Positions 22,175 to 33,917 of a stretch of 64,000 bases of DNA are shown here, piece by piece. A program made the translations under genes and the position numbers. The notes below the pieces were generated by a model. It was not told where the DNA came from, searched no databases, and saw only the letters and a list, made by a program, of their open reading frames with translations. Each line of letters starts with the position of its first letter. The first letter of the stretch is position 1. Origin of the DNA: Lumbricus terrestris. Its lineage: Eukaryota; Annelida; Clitellata; Crassiclitellata; Lumbricidae. The stretch is from NCBI GenBank assembly GCA_949752735.1, contig OX457037.1, forward strand, positions 64,047,686 to 64,111,685, read 5' to 3'.

Positions 22175-23455
22175 AAACCGGAAAAAAGACAAGATTCCTA
22201 TTTGACTTTGGAGGCACCGTAACCAAACAGCGCAGGGCAAAGCGCGCAGACAGAAACCACACCACAAAAGGGTGCAGACAAAAAGACGCCGACCAAAGAG
22301 CGCAACTAGGCCTACCCAGACAAGTATCTAATGTTGACTAATAATAACTAATAATAACAACGTACCGACTAAGGCCAAATTATTGGGTGTGTTAATACGA
22401 TATAGAACAGGACCATGTAAATTAAACGAAAATATTGTCCAATTAACGTATAATTACAGAGCTTCCGACGTCTGCAGGCGTTGGTTCCAACATATGAAAC
22501 CGTTTCGTTGGATGAATTCTTGCGCGAAGTGGCTCACAACGTCAGCATATAAACTGGTCTTAGCTTCACTCGCTTAGTTTATCAACTTTGCGAAATAGAA
22601 GGACAATTTATAGCCTGCTTTAATTAGATCTATAATTATTCTAGCTTATTTTTGTAGTATAGTTACAGCATGGGACTTGTGTTCCTGTGCCTGCCTACGG
22701 TTTGGCTTATAGTACTAATGAACTTTCGGAACATTCACGACAATTTCTAGTTTAAATAATGCTCCATAATTCTTATGTTATGTTGTGCCTAAATTTTTAC
22801 AATCTATTTAATTTTGAGTTAAATTAAATGTTCCTTTTAATCATAATAGTTTGTCTATTTGTTGTTGTTGCGCGCTAATGTCCGCGTATTTGTCTGCGCG
22901 CATTTATCGCGCGCGCTTTTGTCAATGCGCGCATTTGTCTGCGCTCATTTGTCTGCGCGCTTTTGTCCTGCGCGTTTGTCGGGTCGCCGACTTTGGAATT
23001 ATGCTGCGCAAATAAGAGCTATTTGGTGGCAACCTTATCTCATGCTTAATGGAACCATTCGCATCACATTATAACAACTGGGTCACGATTACCATAATCC
23101 AGCCTTAAGACAAAGCTTCCATTGCTTCCATTGCCAGTTACGTAGGCCTACATATCAGGATAAGGCAAGTACATAGGCTACTGCTATACCGAACGGCGAG
23201 GCAGTATACCGGTGTTCATCTCTTTATCCATGCGCAAGACTGTATATTGATTATAATTATAGCACTTTGCATAATACATAAACGCATTTTGATACGCTGC
23301 AAGCCGCTTTGCTGTGCGCACGATATCCTTAAGGCGAGATTACATCTTTCACCACGGCCATTATTGTGACGATCGTGGATTTGAATAAAATAGCATCGAC
23401 CGTATGCAGCTGTGCAGAGCTGAAATATTTCATCCTTCATTGTAACTATAGTCTA
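22175..23455 (-). pseudogene. F-box/propeller last-exon fragment, copy C
   Basis: 22,175-22,212 and 22,989-23,455 match the propeller exon of copies A and B ('GACAAGATT..', 'CCAGTTACG', 'CGAACGGCG', 'GACATCTTTCACCA'-like blocks). Many frameshifts remain; only short pieces such as a 74-codon stretch at 23,216-23,440 are open. A 776-bp element (22213-22988) splits it. No F-box exon was found beside it. Confidence 0.85.
22213..22988. mobile_element. Mutator-like MITE with 9-bp duplication
   Basis: Flanked by GACTTTGGA on both sides (22204-22212 and 22989-22997), which is single in the sister propeller exons. The ends are imperfect inverted repeats of about 40 bp (GGCACCGTAACC...GCGCAGG.. against GGCGACCCGACAAACGCGCA). 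The right end is built from repeated 'TTTGTCTGCGCGC' words. Nine-bp duplications with long inverted repeats point to the Mutator superfamily; no transposase is present. Confidence 0.8.
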
Positions 23456-23459
23456 CTGG

Positions 23460-25320
23460 AGATCGAAACTAGATAGAACCATCGGCGAAAGGCTACCTAA
23501 CAATTCTTTCGACCCAAACCCAAAAAATGTTGGTCCCTCTTTTCCAAAATTTCTGTATCCACCTCTGGTCAGCGCAATGGTTAGTGGCATTCTACTGGAA
23601 ACGCATTGTGTAACTTGGTACAAACTGGGACTGTGTAATGTAGGCTACACAACGAGTCGCTTTAGTTTTTGTGAGCAGGCATGACGCGGATAAAAAGTAA
23701 AACAGTTCAACGTCGCCTTATAATTGTAAATGCCTAAATGTAGCCTATTCTAATTTCTATGACAATTCAATTTCCATCTTCCAGCCGCTGTTTAGATGAA
23801 GTCTACGCAACGCTGGTTCCTTGGGTCGCTTGAGTTTTCGACTTGTTTGCGTACGCCTTGCGTCCGAATACCGGGTGACAGAAAATCTGTTCAAAACAGC
23901 AAGAAACATAATGCGTCTCTGTGGCTATTTGCATTCATGGAACTTTATCATGAGTCATGACGACGCTATAGTTGAAAATAAATTGACATGTCGACTGATC
24001 AGAACAAATTACATAAGCTTACACAAGATAATTATAGGCTACACATAAGATGATGTAATTTTCACTGAAATTTATACAAAGTAACAGTGACGCTCTGTAA
24101 ATCTCCGATTGACTACCTTACATCCAAGCCATGCAGTTCATGCGAAATCAGGGTTTTAAGTGGGTGGGAACTGGGAACCAGAGCCTACTGTTACTAATCA
24201 GTAGGCTAATAGAAGGCTCTGCTGGGAACGGCGTTCCCATCGCTTCCGCAGCTCTCAAAAATCGTTGCTTGCGTTCCCACTGCTCATCATATTACAATGG
24301 AATCTGGGAACAGATGCGCTTCAATAAAAACTCTGCTTCCGGGTTCAACCTAACCATTTTAAACAGGGCTGTTACAGTGCTGCTAAGTTTGGAGATGAGT
24401 GCACGCTGCGGCCGAAAAAATCGAATTTTTACGGCAACATTTTCTCACATTCATTTTTAGTCAGTAGACGCTTCTCGTAGGATTTTTCGCGCGAATAAAT
24501 CTTCGCCGCGGCTTAAAACGATCTAACTTCATGATTTATTCTTCTAAAATTGTTGCGATTTTCTGTTGTTTTCTACTCGAAATTTCACGAAGGCCCTAGG
24601 CTAAAATATTATAGATCTAATTAATTTCTTACTTTGCCTAGGCCTACAAGCTGCATACCAGCGTATATGTATGTCTAACCTCATTTACGGAAATGTATGC
24701 GTAGGTCTACACGATCCAAATTCTTCGTGAGGTGAGTACTGAGTAGCCTTCAAGCTGTAGCCTATAAGGCTACACGGGTATACCTTCGTGTACAGCCCTG
24801 TTTTTAAACACTGTGTAGAATCGTACCACGTCAAATGGTTCACGACCAAAGCTCACGAAAGACTCTAAATGCTCATTTAAATTCAAACCATTATTATGAG
24901 AATCAGTCGCTCGTCTGCGTGTAGGCCTAGCTTAACAAGAAATAAAAGCTACATTTAAAAGCAAAGTATTAGTTTCCCCAATCCCGCTTCTATTTAAGCA
25001 AACAAATTAATGGTTTGAGCAATCAGTTTCTATTTAGGGACATATCAATTTTCATCAATTCAACATCTTTTTAACGGAGAAACAGTTTCATGATTTCAGC
25101 TTCTATTTTAGGTAAAGAGCAAAGAATAAGCTTAAATTTCGCCAATCAACTTTCATTAAGGAAAGAATTCTTCACTAATCCAGCATCTGTTTTGTCGTGA
25201 GTCACTTGACGTAGAACCATGTAAAGAAAAGCGAGAAAAGGAGAGCAATAGGCCTATATTATATTCGGAATCCCGCAAATGAGGATATCACGCAATCCTG
25301 TGTTACTAGTGTGCTAGACT
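23460..25320. other. No gene recognised downstream of the GPCR
   Basis: Frame 24131-24460 has no motif. 24,960-25,200 holds degenerate 'TTCTATTT' repeats like those near 7,800-7,920. 24,775-24,810 matches part of the GTATAC repeat family at about 30,900. Several TAGGCCTA words. No convincing exons. Confidence 0.4.
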
Positions 25321-25324
25321 AGAC

Positions 25325-28300
25325 TTATACATTGTATTTATTATTGTTGTTTTTGCTTACAGGCATAGCGCAACAAACCTGTTTCAATGTAGCTCTCATT
25401 GGCTTCCACATGAAGCCATAGACAATAGGATTGATGCAGGAATTGATATTGGAGAGAATACTAAGCGGCGATATCATCAAACTTGCATCATTTATGTTCG
25501 ATCCAAAATACAGATATATTAAATCGATTTGCAGAGGCATCCAACTGACGAAGAATACGGCTACAATGATTGTACACATTCTCGCCACCTTACGAGCAGC
25601 AGTGTTGTCTTGACTCTGCATTCCTGATGGTGTTACCTAAAATAGACAATTTTTATGATGTTTTATCAGGCAAATAGCTTAGCAGTTAGTTCCTCCCGCA
25701 CATCGGACAACGCACTTCCTCCACGCCGCCCTGCATGGGCAGAGTTTATCAGGGGTTAGGGGGGGGGGTTAAGCCTCCCAAGAGGACCTAGAGTTATTTT
25801 TTACCGTGCAAATGGTAATTTTTTCGGGCTTAGACCCCGCGTGAAACCTACGAACGACTAAAAACGGTCATCAACTTTTTCGGCCGAGAAATACAGGGTG
25901 GGTCATAAAAAAAGACCCCCCTACGTTTTTTGCTCATATCTTGATCAAAAGTAAGAATTTCAAAATGAAATTTTACAGGCTTATAGACAATTCATATTTA
26001 CACATGATGGTCTGATTTCATCAAAATATTTCAAACAGAACAAAAGTTATATCACTTTTAGTGATGCCACCCACCGTTTTTTCACGATTCAAAAACGCGA
26101 TGCAACAAAAAGTAACATAAAACCGATATAATTATTCTGGCCAATATCCTGGCCAGAAGTATGAATATCAAAATGAAATTTTAGGGGCTTAAAGACAATT
26201 CATATATGCATATGGTGGCCAGATTTCATCAAAATATTTCAAACAGAAAAAGTTATGCCACTTTTAATGAGACCACCCACCATTTTTAACGATTCAAAGG
26301 CGTAAAGCAGCAAAAACACGATTTTATTGCGTCTCATCTCAAATAATTGTGATCAAGTGGCATTCGTATAGCCAGATGATCATTTTTATTACTATTTGAA
26401 AGAGAAACAGGGTACCAGCGTAGCTCCGTGTCACTGAGAAGTCGCTTAGCAATATGACAATCAAATTGGTAAATAAGGAATCTATCAGATAAATCAACAG
26501 GTCCATCAAGAACTTTGTAAAGGGACTCAAAAGAAGTTTTGGCACGGGTGGTGGGCACATTGAACACAAGTCGTGAAGCACTACCAAGTTCATTTGACAA
26601 CAGTTATTTGAGATGAGACTTAATAAAATCGTGTTTTTGTTACTTTTTGCTGCGTTTCGTTTTTGAATCATCAAAAAACGGTGGGTGGCCTCACTAAAAG
26701 TGGTATAACTTTTGTTCTGTTTGAAATATTTTGATGAAATCTTACCATCATATGTAAATATGAATTGTCTTTGAGCCTGTAAAATTTCATTTCGAAATTC
26801 TTACTTCTGGCCATGATATAAGCAAAAAACCTAATTTTTTGCGTTGCATTTTTGAATCGTCAAAAAACGGTGGGTGGCCTCACTAAAAGTGGTGTAACTT
26901 TTGTTGTGCTTGAAATATTTTTATGAAATCTGGCCATCATGTGTAAATATGAATTGTCTTTAAGCCGGTAAAATTTCATTTCAAAATTCTTTCTTCTGGC
27001 CAAGTTATTGGCAAAAAACCTAGGGGGGTCTTTTTTGGCCCACCCTGTACATGGTAATTTTCACGAGATTTTAACTTTTTGTGACCGACGACACGAGAAA
27101 ATAGTTTCGGCGCCACTCATTCTCGACCAAGTTTTTTAGGCCCCCCCCAAAAAAGGAAACCAAACTCCGCCCATGCCGCCCTGTCCATCGCTAATACATT
27201 CATTCGTTCATTCATTCATTAATTCATTCATTTCACCACATAAACAACTATAATGTCAGTGAACAATGATATTGGGTATTTTTATTCATTCATTATACCA
27301 AAAGTTTCATTGACGGACTGGTGGGTGTTAATCTGCAGTTGAAGAGCTCAATGTATAGCTGCACGTTCAAGTTTAATATTAGGCCCTAATCTCAATATTA
27401 TTGTGTCTATCTATAGCTCCATGGCTATGCAGAAATTTTCGATGCCATGGACACCGTGAATTCAGCAATTTCTTACACTTGGCTTGAATGCCGTAAAATT
27501 GCCCAAATGCTACGAATTGCCGCTTTTTTGACAAATTGCAGCACGTCAATTTTTGAGCGAATTTCGCCATTTTTGCACAATGCTACTGTTAACTTAGAAC
27601 TTTTTCCAGCGAATTTATAGGTCAACTATCTCTATCCATGATGTCTTGTGAGCTAGAAGCCTAGCTACTAATTTGATTCGGGCAAATTGCAACTGGAAGA
27701 CAATGTGGTGTCCTAGTGAGTGTAAAAAAGTGGTGTAACCTTTGCTGTGTTTGAAATATTTTGATGAAATCTGGCCATCCTGTGTCGATATAAATTGTCT
27801 TTAAGCTAGTAAAATTTCAGTTCGATATTCTTACCTCTGGCCAAGATATTGACCATAATAATTAAATTGGTTTTATGTCATTTTTTGGGAGGTCGCGTTT
27901 TGAATCGTCAAAAAACGGTGGGTGGTTCACTAAAAGTGATATAACTTTTGTTCTGTTTGAAATATTTTGATGAAATCTGGCCATCATGTGTAAATATGAA
28001 TTGTCTCTAAGTCTGTAATATTTCATTTCGAAATTCTTAATTTTGGTCAAGATACTGGCAAAAATCTTAGGGGGGTCTTTTTTTGGCCCACCCTGTAATT
28101 GCCAGAAAATAGCAGCACCTTGAATTTGTGGGAGGGTCAAATTCACCTCTAAATTTTGGGCATTTTCTGGTCTCAACCCCTACGTCTACAGTTGCGAAGC
28201 AGGAAGCCAGCTCAGGGCATCTCGCATGTAGGCCAAGGTTGTCTTGGTTTGAGGAACACCAAGAGCCCCACGGTCCACAGATAGCATGCATAAATTTTGC

Positions 28301-31300
28301 TCATTGGAAAGGTAAGAGTGTAGCAGAGGCGTGCATAACACAGTATTAATTTTTATAAGTTCAATTAAGAGATTGTAGTCTGGATTATTTTGGTCTACTG
28401 TAACAGCTTATCTCTGTATTTAACCCATTGTTGCTTTTATATGTAATGCTGAAATTTAAGTGATTTTGTTCTGGATCTGGACATATAGTTTTGAGCTGTT
28501 TATAATTAATTTGCGCGCAGATTTCTTTTAGCATTGTCCACTAAAATGAATTTCTTTTTTAATGCTTGCTGGAGAAGACAGCAAAACCCGAATGCATGAA
28601 CAATTGACGTTGTAGTGAATGTAGTCGAAAACGAAACATATAATTATGGGAAACGCTCTGGGACGTCTTGCTGAAACCTGGAAGTATATATGAAGAACGA
28701 GTAAGCCTGGTAATGTGTTTAGTAAAGGTAAGAGAACTATATTGGGTGACACTGGGCGAAAAGCTAAAGTGAGGAAGCCATTCAGGGAGTAGTGCGTAGT
28801 CAAGTGTCTGGAGCTGGTGTAGTGCGTCACACCCAATCAACTGGGTTTTGGAAAACTGTAAGGAAGGACGATTACAAACCATCCAAGAAATGCAACAAAG
28901 ACTATTGACAAAATTTTGGTTACTGGCCTTTTTCTTGGCGAAGTACATCTTGTACCATATCCCGAAGTACGATGTCAATGTCACACCCAGAGGAACGAGG
29001 AACAAAATTACCATTGTAGTGAGTGCGTATGTGGACTCAGAAAGTTTGTTTACTCCCGTTGGCGTGCAATGCTGAAGAGTCGGGCTATAACGAACGACGT
29101 CGATCCACAGAAATGTTGGCACACTGGCTGAGATGACAACCAAACAGACGATGGCAATAAGTAGAGCGGCTGTGCGTGGCGAAAAGTAACTCATCATGCC
29201 AGGCTGACTCAGTCCAAGAAATCTATAAAACACCAAACAAGAGCAGAGCGTTGTCAGCGCGTCAGATTTTTAAAATTAATGTAAGCCACAGGTTCAGGTA
29301 TCAACGCTTTGTAGCGATTTAATGCTTCTTAAACAAACGAACCTATTAAACAATGCACTGCTTAATTACTAATATTAAGTAAGAGTCAAGCTAGACAATT
29401 CAGTGGTGTATTCATAAGTAATTGAATTGTGGCTAACATAATAATTATTGACAACGCGCACACAAGCGCTATAACAATCTTCGCTATACGACGTAGGTCA
29501 GGAAAACAGCGTCGATGTGTTTGAGCAGACGATAGAGAAACGTGCAAGGAAGTAGTCATCGAGAGATCTACGGAGCGTAATGGCAGCCATGGACATGTTG
29601 GGCTCATTGCGTTGGTAATTCCGGACGATCTGAAGTGTTTTTCTGGGTGTGGAAAGCGATAAAATATCGGCTTATCCCACCATCGAACTATAAGTCCCTG
29701 GGAACTAGATACCAGGGCGAGTTAAACGAACTTTGCGAAGTATCGTGCGACACTTGAATGCACAGTGAACGATTTTGCGAAATCGGGTGAACTGAAAGTT
29801 GCTATTGCGATAGAACTTTGACGACTGCGAGAAAGAGGAGAAAACTGTGACAAGACGAGGTGGAAGACGAGTGTAAGTTACTGATCCTAGCTACAGTACT
29901 TGCTGAAGACGCAGCTACAGTGAAGACAGGACCGACGGCAAGCTAGAAGAAAACGACCTTTCTTCTTCCTTCCTTCAGCCCATTCCCTGTGAGCTGGAAA
30001 AGACATCTACATCCATACTGGAGAAGAAAACCAATGTGGAAAGATAAGCAACACAGCAATAATAATAATTAGTTAAATAATACGCCACAATAGGTAGTTA
30101 GGAATTGCTTGAATTGTATTTACTGATTAATACTGTTATTTTAATATTATATATTCAATTGAACTACAGTGATTTTCTTGTTCAAGGTCGTAGCCTATCT
30201 AATTATGAATCACCCAACAGCCTCTGAGCCTAAAGTTAATCCATATATTCTAGACTAACAATCCAAGATACACGGGTAGTGACACGCGGAAGTTGCTGAA
30301 CAGTGCTTCCGGTGGAAGATTTCAGTCAGAATGTCAAGTTGCTGTTATCAACGGCCTGTCGTGTCAAATTTTGGCTTTCATTAATTCTCAGGGTTTCAAC
30401 AACCAGTCTGAGGTCTACTATCACACGTGAATCCCATCGCCAGTTAACATTTTCAAGTCTTGCATGGAGGGTGCTTGCGCAGTTACTGCAAGCAAGACAT
30501 AGAATGCATCAACCTTTACCCCAAGGCCGTAGCTAGGGGGTGTTTTGGGTGTTTGAACACCCCCGAGATGAAATAATGCTATAATGTATTTACTAGCACA
30601 ATCATGATGTAAGGACTAATGGGCTTTCTTTTTGAAGATCTTATTTGTTTGGGATATTTTACAACAGATTAGAATCATTAGATCGTCCTCTACACCCTAG
30701 TTAGTTGGCTCGGTTGCTTGTCGGCTTGCTCAAGGTCGAGTAAACACACACACACCCAATGAAATTCTGGCTACGGCCTAGTTTACCCCTGTATTCGGGC
30801 TTTTGATTTTGAAGGGTCGCTAAACTTGGTGGTATTTGGGACATAATTACGATATGCAAAAAACTGACAGTTCTGTAGATGCACTTGTAAACAGGGCTGT
30901 AATCAAGGGTATACGCGGGTATACGGCGTATACTTACCTCCGGGGAAAAACGGCATCCTATACTCACCGCTGAAAATCAGGGTACACGCGGGTATACAGC
31001 GTATACTCACCTCACAAAGAGCGTGTAGGTATACGCACGAAAGAGGTAAAGAATATTTAGGTCTATTTTGCATGAAATTCTGAGCGAAAGACTAAAAAAG
31101 GTCATCAGATTTTACGGACGGGAAAAGTAGGGAAATTTTTGGGCTGATGCCGCCTAGAGTGTTCATAGATAGTAATCACTTTCGTAAAACAGGACATTAA
31201 CAGGCAAACTTGGATGAAGCAATACAACATAGTATTTTTTTGTAGCGAATTGAAATTGTTCCATAACGCATACATGCAAGAAGAGAATGAAGGAGAGATG

Positions 31301-31783
31301 AGGAGTTGGATGGCAGAGGGAGATAGACACTGAATGCTGAACTGAACATTAATTTTATAACTAGCGGCTGCCTAACCTGTCAATGCTGATGACCGACAGC
31401 ATAATGACGGACGCCTTGGGTGCCATAGACGACCAGACCGTGCTAACTTTACAGAAGACGATTCCGTATGACCAGCTGGGTGTGATGGCTGACATCGCTG
31501 ACGTCCACACACTAGTCAACATCAGACCAAAGTCCGATATTGCCAGACAACAGATGAACATTCGTGTCACCAGAGTCTGACCTTTGTTGCCCTTGCCGTG
31601 ACCGATGACTCCGGCTGTGATGACTAACAGGTTGCCGATGACTCCAACCACAAATATCGTCCAGAAAGCAGCTGCCTTCGCATAGTTCACTGTCCCAGCA
31701 GGGGCCAACCACAATTCGGGTGACGTGCGGTTCGCTTCTGTCGACTTCCAGAAGGTTGAGTTCGGGTCAGCTGTGGTATTCAT
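25325..31783 (-). CDS. Class A (rhodopsin-like) GPCR, three exons
   Basis: Exons on the minus strand: 31377-31783, 28924-29222 and 25325-25623 (407 + 299 + 299 nt), giving 334 aa with GT/AG introns. The last acceptor is chosen to keep phase and gives a short third loop. Three N-glycosylation sequons lie before TM1 (N2, N8, N18). Landmarks: N51 in TM1 (GNLL), D84 in TM2 (LAISD), C111 at TM3, DRF at 135-137 in place of DRY, C188 in loop 2, P213 in TM5, SWMP ending at P265 in TM6, NPIVY at 300-304 in TM7, and a CC pair in the tail. TM3 lacks the aminergic Asp and TM4 lacks the usual Trp. The ligand is unknown; a peptide or orphan receptor is likely. It would sit in the plasma membrane and couple to G proteins. 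Introns are long and full of repeats. Confidence 0.88.
25734..27175. mobile_element. Outer hAT element in GPCR intron 2
   Basis: Ends CATGGGCAGAGTTT and its inverse (AAACTCCGCCCATG), with G-runs just inside. Perfect 8-bp duplication CCGCCCTG at 25726-25733 and 27176-27183. Only about 280 bp are its own; the rest is the TA-flanked element nested inside. A related end is seen near 49,060. Confidence 0.88.
25894..27047. mobile_element. Nested TA-flanked MITE with duplicated arms
   Basis: Starts CAGGGTGGGTCATAAAAAAA and ends with the inverse, with TA at 25892-25893 and 27048-27049. Each arm holds two diverged tandem copies of a roughly 230-bp unit ('AATTCATATTTACACATGATGG', 'AAAAGTTAT', 'CCACCCACCG' landmarks), so the element is an inverted pair of direct repeats. 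Partial copies lie at 27724-28095 and 40979-41190. TA duplication suggests a Tc1/mariner-like source. Confidence 0.88.
27724..28095 (-). mobile_element. Partial copy of the CAGGGTGGG MITE
   Basis: Two arm units of the family above, ending in the terminal sequence GGCCCACCCTG followed by TA. The other end is missing. Lies in GPCR intron 2. Confidence 0.85.
29223..31376. other. GPCR intron 1 content
   Basis: Contains a hAT MITE (30522-30781) and, at about 30,900-31,035, two imperfect copies of a roughly 70-bp unit rich in GTATAC. A minus-strand frame at 29386-29607 includes a hydrophobic run but has no other support. Confidence 0.5.
30522..30781. mobile_element. hAT MITE in GPCR intron 1
   Basis: About 259 bp with ends CAAGGCCGTAGC and GGCTACGGCCTAG and the duplication TTTACCCC on both sides (boundary ambiguous by one base). 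Interior begins with a 'GGGTGTTTTGGGTGTTTGAA' block shared with 20716-20964. Confidence 0.82.
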
Positions 31784-32719
31784 GTTGTGTTCTGAATTAG
31801 GCCTAATGCTCTGGTTCTTCTCAGTAATGGGAACGGCTGCCGCGGGCTGCTTGTTTTCTTATGTTCAAGAAGATAGCCCTGCAGCTGCTGTTAACATAAC
31901 TTTAAAAAGTTATAGCCTAATTTATGCAAAAAAGCGTTTCAATTTCAAGTTAAGTGGGTCTAACAATCATTATCCATAGTTAGACTTACAACCTACGAAG
32001 CTCATAGAGATATTCTGTTATATTCTCCTAATATAACATTATAATTAGCCGTTTAAGCTATGGATGCGATATGAACTTATGTGAGTTGTGATTGCACGTT
32101 TTAACATAAAGCGATATCTCAGATGATTCGCTTAACTGAACGATCTGAAGATGGATGGATGGATCCGATTTGACCAGGGTCTATGACAACAGAGGCCGTT
32201 ACCCTGGACAGAAATTTGCTCGGCGTGTTACAGCACTTGATAGCAAGTTTAATAGAAGGATCGCGCGTCTAAGTGAGGCAAGTAAGCAAGTAAGAAATAG
32301 ACTTAATAATAATTCATGAGATCATCAAAAAGGTTGCGTTGCGTATTTGCTTGCATCCAATCTAATTGCTCTAGGTATTATTGTAAATATGGATTGGTCA
32401 TAATTATCATCAATAAACTATGTGACTTAGCTACATTAACTGCCGAAAAACGGTGCAATCATGAGGCTGAGAAGCAAATTCTTAGTCATTGCGTGCATCA
32501 TCGGTTTGTAAGTTGCTATAGAGAATCCTTTTGCCTAATTTCCATTGCATTTAAAACGGCGCAGATATTCAGGTGTAGCCTACTTATAAGCTTAGTGAAC
32601 CGGCAAAATAAAGACCAAGACAATACGCATTTATCAACTGTGTTATATGCAAATTATGCTTCAAGATTGTCTTAGAAACAGTATCAGTAATCTCAATGAG
32701 TTAATACTGCCGTGCTACG
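31784..32719. other. GPCR 5' flank; no gene seen
   Basis: Putative promoter region of the receptor on the minus strand. No clear core motif. A GATG tetranucleotide run lies near 32,150. The frame at 32316-32675 has no recognised motif. Confidence 0.4.
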
Positions 32720-32769
32720 CAAAAAGACAGTAACTCAGACTGTAACGGTAAGGAGTTACTGTCTTTTTG
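32720..32769. repeat. Perfect 17-bp stem hairpin
   Basis: 32720-32736 (CAAAAAGACAGTAACTC) is exactly complementary to 32753-32769, with a 16-nt loop. No conserved microRNA seed is recognised. It may be the remains of a short inverted-repeat element. Confidence 0.8.
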
Positions 32770-33430
32770 ATTACAGGCTACTTCGGAAATTAGCAACTTG
32801 CTGAACCAGTCGTTTGAGCTAAAAATAATAATAATTATGACTAATTGCTAGGCTTTGCTGAAAACACGACGCATTGCCCGATATAAGCTTATTATAAGAA
32901 AAAGCGTTTACCTGTATCACAGTAGGTGGCAGACCTATGCAGTTGGTTCTGCCCTCGTTGATCTTTTGCGGATGAACGTCGCACCCTTGAGACGTATAAT
33001 CGTGTCTGCCTACTCGCCGATCGATCGTTGGTGTCTGGTGTCTAGCTTTTTCAAGTGGTGCTAATGTACTGCGCTAATGCGCTCGACTGTTCCGAATAAG
33101 CCGAGGATCGAGCAGTTTCTTCAGCTTCTTAAAACTTATGATATTATTCTCTACACCTGCATTGCGCGTCCTAAGGGTATGTCAGAGACGGTGTGTAGGT
33201 CGTATACTCAGCTGTCAGTCGCATGGGAGAAAGTGTGTCCTGGTGTTCGAGAAAAAGTAATGTGGTCTGCAATAAGTGCAGTATGATACCTTTAGATCCT
33301 ACGATGTCCATTCGTGGAACAAATAAACCATAATAATATGATCTTTGTTATTATTCCTGAATTACACTGAAGTTCAATGGTAATGCATTGGAATACATGT
33401 AGGTCCAATGGATTAACTCGGAGCGTTGAG
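32770..33430. other. No recognised gene; one unassigned ORF
   Basis: 33077-33286 (+) is open with ATG and an amino acid mix that is not low-complexity ('QFLQLLKTYDIILYTCIARP'), but I recognise no family and no splice partners. Could be a piece of a mobile element. Confidence 0.3.
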
Positions 33431-33469
33431 TAAATTATGGTGAGGACAGTGCCAACAATTCTCTGTCTC

Positions 33470-33752
<283 letters not shown>

Positions 33753-33862
33753 TCTGTGGCGCCTCGAGTTGGGCTCCTTAACGAAGCCCTCGCGACTGAA
33801 GCTGGCGGCCTCGCGATATTTGGGCTTCTTTTTCAATGGTCCCGCGGTCGCCACGGTGACAT
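33753..33862 (-). other. GC-rich coding-like island next to the CT repeat
   Basis: About 110 bp, much richer in GC than its surroundings, open on the minus strand ('GPLKKKPKYREAASFSREGF', then into the Arg-Glu repeat) with mostly G/C third positions and a possible acceptor (GAATTCAG) just upstream. It could be an exon remnant, but no partner exon was found and the plus strand is open too. Confidence 0.3.
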
Positions 33863-33917
33863 TCTGAATTCTCAGAAATTAACCGTTGTACATTACTATT
33901 ACCGTGACCAGTATTGA

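Noticed and set aside
24131..24460. 109-codon plus-strand frame
   Set aside because: No motif, no splice partners, and chance length for this base composition.
28559..28923. Extension of GPCR exon 2 to the end of the open frame (28559)
   Set aside because: After 'FAKKKA' the sequence loses loop/TM character; a donor at 28924 with the acceptor at 25623 gives correct phase and a normal third loop.
29386..29607. Small membrane peptide on the minus strand in GPCR intron 1
   Set aside because: One hydrophobic run in a chance-length frame without splice or promoter support.
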